Made by a program: the position numbers and the translations under genes
From: Bacteroides sp. UBA1317
GTDB lineage: Bacteria > Bacteroidota > Bacteroidia > Bacteroidales > Bacteroidaceae
Length of the DNA: 10,902 nt
Direction: 5' to 3'
Assembly: GCA_002307035.1 (NCBI GenBank)
Contig: DBTL01000090.1
Coordinates: forward strand, 1-10,902
Shown here: piece by piece, positions 1-7,024 of the stretch
Numbering within the stretch: the stretch's first letter is position 1
How the letters are laid out: each line of letters opens with the position of its first letter
Notes under the pieces: generated by a model
Database searches by the model: none
The model's input: the letters and a program-made list of their open reading frames with translations, nothing else
Told to the model about the DNA's origin: nothing

Positions 1-695
1 CCGCCTGCCCAGTTTTACACCAATTACATGCTGGAAACATAACTGCTATAGCGATCCTTTTATCTATCTATTTTCTTTTCAAAAGTTATCAAGCCCACCA
101 ATCTTCTGGCGATTTATTCCATTCTTTCCTTTTTATAGGTATAGGTAGTCTGGCATTCCCTCAATTTGTGATATTGATACCCATCTGGCTTATCGGAGCC
201 TATAACCTTCAATCACTTAATATACGAAGTTTTTTTGCTGCTATTATCGGATGGAGCATTCCCTATTGGTTCTTGTTTGGACATGCCTATTATCACGGTG
301 ATATGGCTTTACTGTATAAACCATTTATTGACTTAGCCTCATTTCAGCCTATTAATTTTAGAAATGTTTCATTATCAGATACAGTAACAATTGCATACTT
401 ATTTATCCTATTCGCTGTAAGTTCTATCCATTGTCTTGTCACTAGCTATCAAGATAAGATACGTACTCGCTCTTATCTGCGATTTCTTATTTTTCTCAAT
501 TTTTGTCTTTTTATTCTCCTTGCCCTGCAGCCCATGCATATTGCCTGTCTATTATCCTCATTACTCGTAGGCGTAAGTATCTTGGTCGGGCATTTATTTG
601 TACTAACAAGAAATAAGATTTCCAACCTGTTTTTCATATTTTCACTGATTGGACTTATCTCATTATATATATTCAATCTATGGATGCTTTTGTAA
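1..695 (+). CDS. polytopic membrane protein, DUF6427-like, 5'-truncated by the window edge
   Basis: The reading frame is open from base 3 to the TAA at 693-695, giving 230 visible residues; the true start lies left of the window. The protein is very hydrophobic, with about eight candidate membrane segments (visible residues 13-27, 38-50, 54-67, 75-96, 127-147, 159-176, 180-201, 207-228) joined by short polar loops. The early part (HAGNITAIAILL, then GSLAFPQF and GWSIPYW) resembles the Bacteroidetes DUF6427 family, recalled from its pattern and not searched. Its function is unknown, and no catalytic motif is visible. Its last 16 bases overlap the next gene, so the two are probably co-transcribed and translationally coupled. 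The first ATG in the visible frame (168) is internal, because coding-like hydrophobic sequence continues upstream of it. Confidence 0.72.
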   Translation, partial: ACPVLHQLHAGNITAIAILLSIYFLFKSYQAHQSSGDLFHSFLFIGIGSLAFPQFVILIPIWLIGAYNLQSLNIRSFFAAIIGWSIPYWFLFGHAYYHGDMALLYKPFIDLASFQPINFRNVSLSDTVTIAYLFILFAVSSIHCLVTSYQDKIRTRSYLRFLIFLNFCLFILLALQPMHIACLLSSLLVGVSILVGHLFVLTRNKISNLFFIFSLIGLISLYIFNLWMLL

Positions 696-1159
696 ACGAA
701 TTGATCCAACTACTTATTGATTGGGGATATTGCGGACTTTTTCTATCTGCTCTGATAGCCGGAAGTATTCTCCCTTTCAGCTCAGAGCTTGTACTATTAG
801 CATTGGTGAAAGCAGGGCTTAACCCCGTTTTTTGTGTACTTGCTGCAACCATGGGAAACGCTATTGGTGGCATGACATGCTACTTTATAGGACATCTTGG
901 AAAGACCGATTGGGTAGAAAAATATTTAGGTGTAAAACCGGAAAAAGTCGCAAAAATGCAAGTCTTTCTGCAAGGAAAAGGAGCCTTCATGGCTTTCTTT
1001 ACATTCCTTCCTTTTGTTGGAGAAATTATCGCCATTGCCCTCGGTTTTATGCGGAGTAACGTGTGGCTCACCGCCTTCTCCATGTTTATTGGCAAACTAC
1101 TACGCTATATCCTGATGCTTTTGGCTTTAGAAGGTTTTATAGATCTATTTGTCGGCTAA
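680..1159 (+). CDS. DedA/VTT-domain small membrane protein (YqaA-like)
   Basis: This is a 159-residue inner-membrane protein of the VTT (SNARE-associated/DedA) superfamily, closest in size to the short YqaA type. The visible features fit the family: a membrane-inserted start ending in LPFSSELVLLAL, with the conserved acidic residue at E36; the glycine-rich GNAIGG at 59-64; and the second re-entrant element FLPFVGEIIAIALG at 109-122, matching the family's F-P-G-x-R-x-x-x-x-x-x-A-G region but with G-E in place of the usual arginine stretch. Family members have been linked to lipid scrambling, undecaprenyl-phosphate recycling and membrane homeostasis; which of these applies here cannot be read from sequence. 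The ATG at 680 lies inside the end of the preceding gene (16-base overlap), and the next gene starts six bases after the stop, so it sits in the middle of an operon. Confidence 0.85.
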   Translation: MDAFVNELIQLLIDWGYCGLFLSALIAGSILPFSSELVLLALVKAGLNPVFCVLAATMGNAIGGMTCYFIGHLGKTDWVEKYLGVKPEKVAKMQVFLQGKGAFMAFFTFLPFVGEIIAIALGFMRSNVWLTAFSMFIGKLLRYILMLLALEGFIDLFVG

Positions 1160-1165
1160 AATAAA

Positions 1166-1873
1166 ATGCAAAGAGAAAATCAGAGATCACAAACGCCCGA
1201 TACTATAGGAATAGAGCGGTGTGTAGAAGTAACTGCCGACGGAAGTGCGACCCTGTTCGTTCCTGCGATGAATGAGCATTATCATTCCGTGAAAGGTGCT
1301 TTGACCGAAGCGCAACATATTTTCATCAACATGGGGTTCCAGCATTCACCCGTTGCCTCACCCCGCATTCTTGAAATAGGATTTGGAACGGGCTTAAATG
1401 CATTTCTTACTCTCATGGCTGCCGAGCAATCTATGCGGAAGACATACTATTGCGGTATTGAACTGCATCCATTACCTTGGGAAACCATCCAACAACTACA
1501 ATATAGTACCAATCCCTCACTACACTCTATACACAGTGCTGGTTGGGAAGAAGAAGTACAAATTACTCCTCATTTTGCATTGCAAAAGATTCAAGCTGAT
1601 TTCGCATCAAACTCTTTCAGCTTCAATCCGCTAATATATCCCCCTTTTGATGTAGTCTATTTTGATGCTTTTGCTCCCGAAAAGCAACCAGAGATGTGGG
1701 ATACTCAACTATTTGAGCGTTTATACGTTAGTATGAACAAGGGAGCTATTCTGACTACGTACTGTGCCAAAGGAATCGTGCGCAGAACGCTTCAATCAGT
1801 GGGATTCGTAGTTGAACGTCTTTCAGGCCCACCGGGAGGAAAACGAGAAATATTACGAGCTTCCAAACCTTAA
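1166..1873 (+). CDS. mnmD: stand-alone tRNA mnm5(s2)U34 methyltransferase MnmD (MnmC2-type, DUF752)
   Basis: This 235-residue enzyme matches the methyltransferase half of MnmC. It would use S-adenosylmethionine to methylate the aminomethyl group on the wobble uridine (nm5U34 to mnm5U34) of tRNAs that read split codon boxes. The conserved blocks are NEHYHSVKGALTEAQHIF (36-53), the SAM-binding loop ILEIGFGTGLNAF (68-80), an acidic residue after strand 2 (E99 in GIELHPL), the DUF752 signature DVVYFDAFAPEKQPEMW (162-178), TYCAKGIVRRTL (198-209) and the C-terminal GPPGGKREIL (221-230). The FAD-dependent MnmC1 oxidase domain found in E. coli MnmC is absent, as in other stand-alone members such as the Aquifex enzyme. 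The ATG at 1166 sits six bases after the preceding stop. It acts in the cytoplasm and has no obvious functional tie to its membrane-protein neighbours. Confidence 0.93.
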   Translation: MQRENQRSQTPDTIGIERCVEVTADGSATLFVPAMNEHYHSVKGALTEAQHIFINMGFQHSPVASPRILEIGFGTGLNAFLTLMAAEQSMRKTYYCGIELHPLPWETIQQLQYSTNPSLHSIHSAGWEEEVQITPHFALQKIQADFASNSFSFNPLIYPPFDVVYFDAFAPEKQPEMWDTQLFERLYVSMNKGAILTTYCAKGIVRRTLQSVGFVVERLSGPPGGKREILRASKP

Positions 1874-1890
1874 TTTAAGATATATTTATA

Positions 1891-1898
1891 TACCTTTG
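1891..1898 (+). promoter_or_regulatory. Bacteroides-type -7 element for the znuA-znuC operon
   Basis: TACCTTTG is an exact match to the Bacteroides sigma-ABfr -7 consensus TAnnTTTG and lies in the 50-base gap between mnmD and the lipoprotein gene. Transcription would start around 1903-1906, leaving a leader of about 20 bases before the ATG at 1924. No good -33 TTG is present at the usual 19-23 base spacing, so the promoter may be weak or activator-assisted. Confidence 0.6.
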
Positions 1899-1899
1899 A

Positions 1900-1910
1900 T
1901 TATTGAATAA
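1900..1910 (+). promoter_or_regulatory. palindrome overlapping the predicted transcription start; candidate Zur-type operator
   Basis: TTATTGAATAA is a perfect 5+1+5 palindrome one base downstream of the -7 element, so a bound protein would cover the start site. It resembles the core of the enterobacterial Zur box (TTATAnTATAA, from memory), differing only in the two bases next to the centre. The downstream operon encodes zinc-type uptake proteins, which makes a Fur-family metal repressor a reasonable guess. AT-rich palindromes of this size also occur by chance, and no second copy was found in the window. Confidence 0.35.
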
Positions 1911-1923
1911 CAAACCATTTATT

Positions 1924-2793
1924 ATGAAACCATTCTTCATCCTTTATTCATTCGCTCTTTTACTCCTCGCCAGTTGCAACGGACAACCGAAAAAAGAGAA
2001 AAACGATAAACGAATCATCATGGTTACCATGGAGCCACAGCGTTTCTTCACAGAGGCAATTGCCGGTGAAAAGTTCAAAATAGAAAGTATGGTACCCAAA
2101 GGAAGTAGTCCCGAGACATACGATCCTACACCCCAACAACTTACTCAGTTGAGTAAAAGCGAAGCTTATTTTCGTATCGGATACATCGGTTTTGAACAAT
2201 CCTGGATGGAACGCCTAACAGATAATGCCCCTCACATGAATCTTTTTGATACATCAAAAGGAGTAGAACTGATCCATGAAACCGGACACGACCATGGAGA
2301 TCACCATCATCAGGGAGGAGTAGAACCACATATCTGGAGTTCAACCGTGAATGCTCAGATCATTGCCAAAAATACCTTCAATGCCCTCTGCACACTCGAC
2401 AAAAAAAATGAAGCATACTATTTAAAACGTTATAGCTCATTGTCTCAACGCATAACACGTACAGACAGTATCATCCGTAACCTCTTCGCTTCCTCTCATG
2501 ACCATACATTTATGATTTATCACCCTGCTCTGTCCTATTTCGCACGCGATTACGGATTACATCAAATATGTATTGAAGAAGGAGGAAAAGAGCCTTCTCC
2601 GGCTCATCTAAAGAATTTGATAGACATATGTAAGACTGAGGGAGTGCGTGTTATTTTTGTGCAACCGGAATTCGATCATCGCAATGCCGAAATTATATCC
2701 AAGCAAACAGGAGCAAAAATAGTCCCTGTAAATCCAATTGACTACAATTGGGAAAAAGAAATGATACACATAGCAAAATCACTTTGTAAATGA
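1924..2793 (+). CDS. znuA: zinc/manganese ABC transporter substrate-binding lipoprotein (ZnuA-like)
   Basis: This 289-residue cluster A-I metal-binding lipoprotein would capture Zn2+ (or Mn2+) outside the inner membrane for an ABC importer. The start is set at ATG 1924: it gives a clean signal peptide with lipobox LASC (lipidated Cys18), whereas an in-frame TTG at 1903 falls on the predicted transcription start. Mature features are GSSPETYDPTP (60-70), where the family's first metal-ligand histidine is Glu64; a mobile histidine-rich loop (H118, H122, H124, H127-H129), typical of zinc rather than manganese proteins; EPHIW with ligand H136; YHPALSYFA with H200; and NPID with D273. A D-S-I tripeptide at 181-183 matches the Bacteroides O-glycosylation motif. 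The acidic lipoprotein export signal used for the cell surface is not seen after Cys18 (NGQPKKEKND), so it is probably periplasmic. It overlaps the ATPase gene by four bases. Confidence 0.9.
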   Translation: MKPFFILYSFALLLLASCNGQPKKEKNDKRIIMVTMEPQRFFTEAIAGEKFKIESMVPKGSSPETYDPTPQQLTQLSKSEAYFRIGYIGFEQSWMERLTDNAPHMNLFDTSKGVELIHETGHDHGDHHHQGGVEPHIWSSTVNAQIIAKNTFNALCTLDKKNEAYYLKRYSSLSQRITRTDSIIRNLFASSHDHTFMIYHPALSYFARDYGLHQICIEEGGKEPSPAHLKNLIDICKTEGVRVIFVQPEFDHRNAEIISKQTGAKIVPVNPIDYNWEKEMIHIAKSLCK

Positions 2794-3560
2794 GCGAGAA
2801 TCAATCACTTCTAATTCAGATAGAGTCTCTTTCTGCCGCATACGAAAACCGAATCGTATTGCACGATATTGATTTATCCATCTATGAAAAAGATTTTTTA
2901 GGCATTATCGGTCCTAATGGCGGTGGAAAAACAACGCTAATTAAGACCATTTTGGGCTTACTGAAACCCTCTGCAGGAAAAATCAATTTCTATGATAACG
3001 GACAACAAGTAAACAATATTTCTATGGGGTATCTACCTCAATACAACAGTATCGACCGTAAATTTCCCATTTCAGTAGAAGAGGTTATATTATCAGGACT
3101 CAGTTCTAAAAAATCGTTGATAGGTCCGTTCACTCATGAGCACCGTAGCAAAGTGCGCCAAGTCATAGCACGTATGGGACTGGAAGGGCTTGAACATCGA
3201 GCTATCGGTCAACTTAGCGGGGGACAGTTACAGCGTGCCTTGTTGGGTCGCGCCATTGCTTCCGATCCTCAAGTGGTGATTCTTGATGAACCAAGCACCT
3301 ACATTGATCAACAATTCGAAGCACGTCTCTACGAATTGTTGTCTGAAATCAATCATGACTGCGCTATCATACTCGTTAGCCACGACATTGGAACTGTTCT
3401 ACAAAATGTAAAATCCATAGCCTGTGTAAACGAAACACTGGACTATCATCCAGATACCGGTGTCACTCCGGAGTGGTTAGAACGTAACTTTCACTGCCCC
3501 ATTGAATTGGTAGGTCATGGGGGAATACCTCACAGAATATTGGGCAAGCATCAGCATTAA
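2790..3560 (+). CDS. znuC: zinc/manganese ABC transporter ATP-binding protein (ZnuC-like)
   Basis: This 256-residue ABC ATPase would power metal import with the lipoprotein encoded just upstream; the ATGA overlap indicates translational coupling. All ATPase motifs are intact: Walker A GPNGGGKTT (41-49), Q-loop Q84 in YLPQYNSIDRKFP (which resembles the metal-transporter ATPases), signature LSGGQ (142-146), Walker B VVILDEP (162-168) and switch histidine H198 in VSHD. The C-terminus ends in a short histidine-containing tail (H235, H243, H248, H254, H256), which may bind metal. The length is normal for the ZnuC/MntB family. What is odd is the context: the membrane permease (ZnuB) that normally completes such operons is missing, and the next gene has its own promoter and an unrelated function. 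The permease must be encoded elsewhere. Zinc is preferred over manganese because of the partner's histidine-rich loop. Confidence 0.9.
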   Translation: MSENQSLLIQIESLSAAYENRIVLHDIDLSIYEKDFLGIIGPNGGGKTTLIKTILGLLKPSAGKINFYDNGQQVNNISMGYLPQYNSIDRKFPISVEEVILSGLSSKKSLIGPFTHEHRSKVRQVIARMGLEGLEHRAIGQLSGGQLQRALLGRAIASDPQVVILDEPSTYIDQQFEARLYELLSEINHDCAIILVSHDIGTVLQNVKSIACVNETLDYHPDTGVTPEWLERNFHCPIELVGHGGIPHRILGKHQH

Positions 3561-3612
3561 GTAGTTACAGTTTCTTAATTCCCCCTTTCAATCACCTATT
3601 TCTTTACCCATC

Positions 3613-3645
3613 ATTGTTCATTCTTCATCCAAATAACTATCTTTG
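3613..3645 (+). promoter_or_regulatory. Bacteroides-type promoter for the DUF2723-deacetylase-queG operon
   Basis: The -7 element TATCTTTG (3638-3645) matches TAnnTTTG exactly, and a -33 element ATTG (3613-3616) lies 21 bases upstream, inside the accepted spacing. Transcription should begin near 3650-3654, about 30 bases before the ATG at 3685. A perfect 10-base palindrome, TAACATGTTA (3653-3662), followed by TTAATTAA (3660-3667), covers the predicted start and could be an operator. The rest of the 124-base gap after znuC shows no clear terminator. Confidence 0.7.
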
Positions 3646-3684
3646 CCCTTTGTAACATGTTAATTAATAAACAAATATAGTTTA

Positions 3685-6600
3685 ATGAAACAGTTCAAAA
3701 CCGTTAACAATCTTGCGGGCTGGCTTACATTTATTATTGCCGCTACTGTCTATTGCCTGACAATAGAGCCCACAGCTAGTTTTTGGGACTGCCCAGAGTT
3801 TATCACCACAGGCTATAAGCTTGAAGTAGGACACCCACCTGGAGCGCCTTTCTTTATGTTAACGGCCAATCTTTTTACACAATTCGTAAACGACCCTTCG
3901 CTCGTAGCCAAGATGGTAAACTATATGAGTGCACTCATGAGTGGCACATGTATTCTATTCCTTTTTTGGAGCATTACCCACTTAGTACGGAAGCTCGTTG
4001 TTAAAGACGAAAATAACATAACACTCGGGCAGATGATAACCATCATTGGATCGGGACTAGTAGGTGCCTTAGTATATACCTTTAGCGATACTTTCTGGTT
4101 CAGCGCAGTAGAAGGCGAAGTATATGCATTCTCTTCTTTGTTCACAGCTCTGGTATTTTGGTTGATACTGAAGTGGGAAGATGTAGCCGACCAACCACAT
4201 TCTGATCGTTGGATCATACTCATTGCTTACCTCACTGGTTTAAGTATCGGCGTTCACTTGCTAAACTTACTTTGTTTACCTGCCATTGTTTTGGTATACT
4301 ACTATAAGAAAAATCCCAATGCAAATGCCAAAGGTAGCCTTTTAGCTCTTTTAGGTTCAGGAGTTCTTGTGGCAGCTGTACTCTATGGCATCGTGCCTGG
4401 TGTAGTTAAAGTAGGTGGATGGTTTGAGTTGCTATTCGTCAACAGCTTTGGCTTACCTTTCAATGCAGGAGTTATTGTATACGTCATTGTATTAGCAGCC
4501 GCTATTATATGGGGGATATACGAGAGCTATACTGAAGGAAGTCGCACACGAATGAATATTTCTTTCCTCACCACCATAGCTCTGCTGGGCATACCTTTTT
4601 ATGGTCATGGAGCTAGTAGCATTATCATTGGTCTCATCGTACTGGGAGCATTAGCTACCTATCTATTTTCAAAACTCAACCAAAAATATCAGATCAGTGC
4701 ACGCACCATGAATACGGCTCTATTGAGTATCATGATGATTATGATTGGATACTCTTCATACGCACTAATCGTTATTCGTTCCATCGCTAATCCGCCAATG
4801 GACCAGAACTCACCTGAAGACATCTTCACTCTGGGCGAATATCTTGGCCGCGAACAATACGGCACACGCCCTCTATTCTATGGTCCTGCCTATTCATCAC
4901 GTGTAGCCCTTGACAAACAAGACGGCTATTGCGTACCTCACGAATCTGAAAGTGTAACTAAATACATCCGCAAAGAGAAAACATCAGCCACTGAGAAAGA
5001 TAGCTATGTAGAAATACCCGGACGAGTAGAATACGAATATGCACAGAATATGTTTTTCCCCCGTATGTATAGTAGCCAACATGCTACTCAATACAAACAA
5101 TGGATGGATGTTAAGGGTTATGACATTCCTTACGACCAATGCGGTGAGATGGTAATGGTGAACATGCCTACTCAGTGGGAAAATATAAAATTCTTCTTTT
5201 CTTATCAAATGAATTTTATGTACTGGCGCTATTTTATGTGGAACTTTGCCGGTCGGCAGAATGACATTCAAAGCAGTGGAGAGATAGAACACGGTAACTG
5301 GATTACCGGCATATCCTTTATAGACAACATGCTGGTAGGTAATCAACAACTCTTACCACAAGATTTGAAGAACAACAAAGGACACAATGTATTTTACTGT
5401 CTGCCTCTCTTACTCGGAATCATTGGTTTGCTCTGGCAGGCCTATCGGGGACAGAAAGGTGTTCAGCAATTCTGGGTTGTATTCTTCTTATTCTTTATGA
5501 CCGGAATAGCCATTGTGCTCTACCTCAACCAAACACCTAGTCAGCCGCGTGAACGAGACTATGCCTATGCAGGCTCTTTCTACGCCTTTGCTATCTGGAT
5601 AGGTATGGGTGTGGCCGGTATTGCCAAGTTATTGCAAGACTATGCCAAGATGAAAGAACTACCGGCAGCAGCGATTACGGCAGGACTTTGCTTACTAATA
5701 CCCATTCAGATGGTAGGACAAACATGGGACGACCATGATCGTTCAGATCGTTATGTATGTCGTGACTTTGGGCAAAACTATCTGATGTCATTGCAAGAAA
5801 AAGGAAATCCGATCATCTTCACCAATGGCGATAATGATACCTTCCCATTGTGGTACAATCAAGAAACGGAAGGTTTCCGAACCGATGCGCGTACCTGCAA
5901 TTTAAGCTACCTGCAAACAGACTGGTACATTGACCAAATGAAACGCCCCTCCTACAATTCTCCATCGTTGCCCATTACTTGGAATCGTGTAGAATACGTA
6001 GAAGGAACAAACGAATACGTATCTATTCGTCCGGAGATAAAAAAACAGATTGACGCCCTCTATGCACAAGCCGACTCTAATGCCGCTAATCCCGAATCAA
6101 AAGTAGACGTGCGCAAAGAGTTTGGTGATAATCCTTATGAGTTGAAGAATATTCTGAAATATTGGGTACGCTCCGACAAAGAAGGATTGCGCGTCATACC
6201 AACGGATAGCATTGTGATCAAGATAGATAAAGAGGCAGTGCGACGTTCAGGCATGAAGATTCCCGCCGCTTTGGGCGATTCTATTCCTGACTATATGCAT
6301 ATCTCGCTAAAAGGCAAACGCGCACTGTATAAAAGTGAACTAATTATGCTTGAGATGCTAGCAAATGCTAATTGGGAACGCCCTATCTACATGGCAACCA
6401 CAGTCGGTTCAGAAAACCGTCTGAATATGGACAACCATTTTGTACAAGAAGGCTTGGCACTTCGCTTTACACCGTTTGACACCCAAGCATTGGGTGCTAC
6501 TGTAGATAGCGAAAAGATGTACGACAACTTAATGCATAAGTTCAAGTTTGGCGGTATCGACAAGCCTGGCATTTACATTGATGAGAACACCATGCGTATG

Positions 6601-7023
6601 TGCTATACCCATCGTCGCATTTTCACTCAATTAATAGCACAATTATTGAAAGAGGGCAAAAAAGACAAAGCACTGAAAGCCGTTGAATATTGCGAAAAGA
6701 TGATACCATCATTCAATGTTCCTTACGACTACCAAAATGGATCCAATAATCTGGCAGAAGCTTACTATCAACTTGGGCAAAAAGCAAAAGCCGATAGGAT
6801 AATGAATGCACTTGCCAATAAATCAATGGAATATCTCATTTGGTACCTCAGTATGAGCGACCAACAGTTAACTATTTCAAGCCAAGAGTTTGTTTATCAC
6901 ATCTCTGTGCTGGACGATGAAGTGAAAATGATGGAGAAATACGGCTCTAAATTAGCTTCTCATTACTCCGCAAAACTTGATGAACTGTACAATATGTACG
7001 CAGTGCGAATGAAAAAAAAATAA
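3685..7023 (+). CDS. DUF2723 large membrane protein, GT-C type, O-mannosyltransferase-like (TMEM260/GT117 relative)
   Basis: This 1112-residue protein has many membrane segments in its first two thirds (roughly 14-28, 77-98, 117-137, 145-163, 176-205, 216-240, 262-279, 292-328, 343-366, then 566-585, 597-613, 628-649, 658-675) and a soluble region of about 430 residues at the end. The DUF2723 domain starts at once: FWDCPEF (33-39) carries the acidic residues expected of a GT-C catalytic loop, followed by GHPPGAPF (49-56), VEGEVYAFS (142-150) and H191. A second block lies before the last segments (NQTPSQPRERDYAYAGS, 615-631), then TNGDNDTFPLWY (713-724). The C-terminus (about 975-1060) looks helical and TPR-like. 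The human relative TMEM260 is a protein O-mannosyltransferase. A role in Bacteroidetes protein or envelope glycosylation is inferred from this relationship only. It heads a three-gene operon. Its last codons are three AAA in a run of nine A. Confidence 0.88.
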   Translation: MKQFKTVNNLAGWLTFIIAATVYCLTIEPTASFWDCPEFITTGYKLEVGHPPGAPFFMLTANLFTQFVNDPSLVAKMVNYMSALMSGTCILFLFWSITHLVRKLVVKDENNITLGQMITIIGSGLVGALVYTFSDTFWFSAVEGEVYAFSSLFTALVFWLILKWEDVADQPHSDRWIILIAYLTGLSIGVHLLNLLCLPAIVLVYYYKKNPNANAKGSLLALLGSGVLVAAVLYGIVPGVVKVGGWFELLFVNSFGLPFNAGVIVYVIVLAAAIIWGIYESYTEGSRTRMNISFLTTIALLGIPFYGHGASSIIIGLIVLGALATYLFSKLNQKYQISARTMNTALLSIMMIMIGYSSYALIVIRSIANPPMDQNSPEDIFTLGEYLGREQYGTRPLFYGPAYSSRVALDKQDGYCVPHESESVTKYIRKEKTSATEKDSYVEIPGRVEYEYAQNMFFPRMYSSQHATQYKQWMDVKGYDIPYDQCGEMVMVNMPTQWENIKFFFSYQMNFMYWRYFMWNFAGRQNDIQSSGEIEHGNWITGISFIDNMLVGNQQLLPQDLKNNKGHNVFYCLPLLLGIIGLLWQAYRGQKGVQQFWVVFFLFFMTGIAIVLYLNQTPSQPRERDYAYAGSFYAFAIWIGMGVAGIAKLLQDYAKMKELPAAAITAGLCLLIPIQMVGQTWDDHDRSDRYVCRDFGQNYLMSLQEKGNPIIFTNGDNDTFPLWYNQETEGFRTDARTCNLSYLQTDWYIDQMKRPSYNSPSLPITWNRVEYVEGTNEYVSIRPEIKKQIDALYAQADSNAANPESKVDVRKEFGDNPYELKNILKYWVRSDKEGLRVIPTDSIVIKIDKEAVRRSGMKIPAALGDSIPDYMHISLKGKRALYKSELIMLEMLANANWERPIYMATTVGSENRLNMDNHFVQEGLALRFTPFDTQALGATVDSEKMYDNLMHKFKFGGIDKPGIYIDENTMRMCYTHRRIFTQLIAQLLKEGKKDKALKAVEYCEKMIPSFNVPYDYQNGSNNLAEAYYQLGQKAKADRIMNALANKSMEYLIWYLSMSDQQLTISSQEFVYHISVLDDEVKMMEKYGSKLASHYSAKLDELYNMYAVRMKKK

Positions 7024-7024
7024 G

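Noticed and set aside
473..873. Two short - strand frames opposite the first two genes
   Set aside because: Both are antisense to membrane-protein genes and have no motif or start signal; the + strand frames explain the sequence.
1903..1926. In-frame TTG at 1903 as the start of the ZnuA-like lipoprotein
   Set aside because: It falls on the predicted transcription start and would put seven extra residues before a clean lipoprotein signal peptide that begins at the ATG at 1924.
2401..2408. Run of eight A inside the ZnuA-like gene as a slippage site
   Set aside because: Neither shifted frame gives a long or meaningful product, and the reading frame is intact on both sides.
4984..5349. 121-residue - strand frame inside the DUF2723 gene
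   Set aside because: It lies wholly antisense to a well-supported gene, shows no known motif, and its composition is that of reversed coding sequence.
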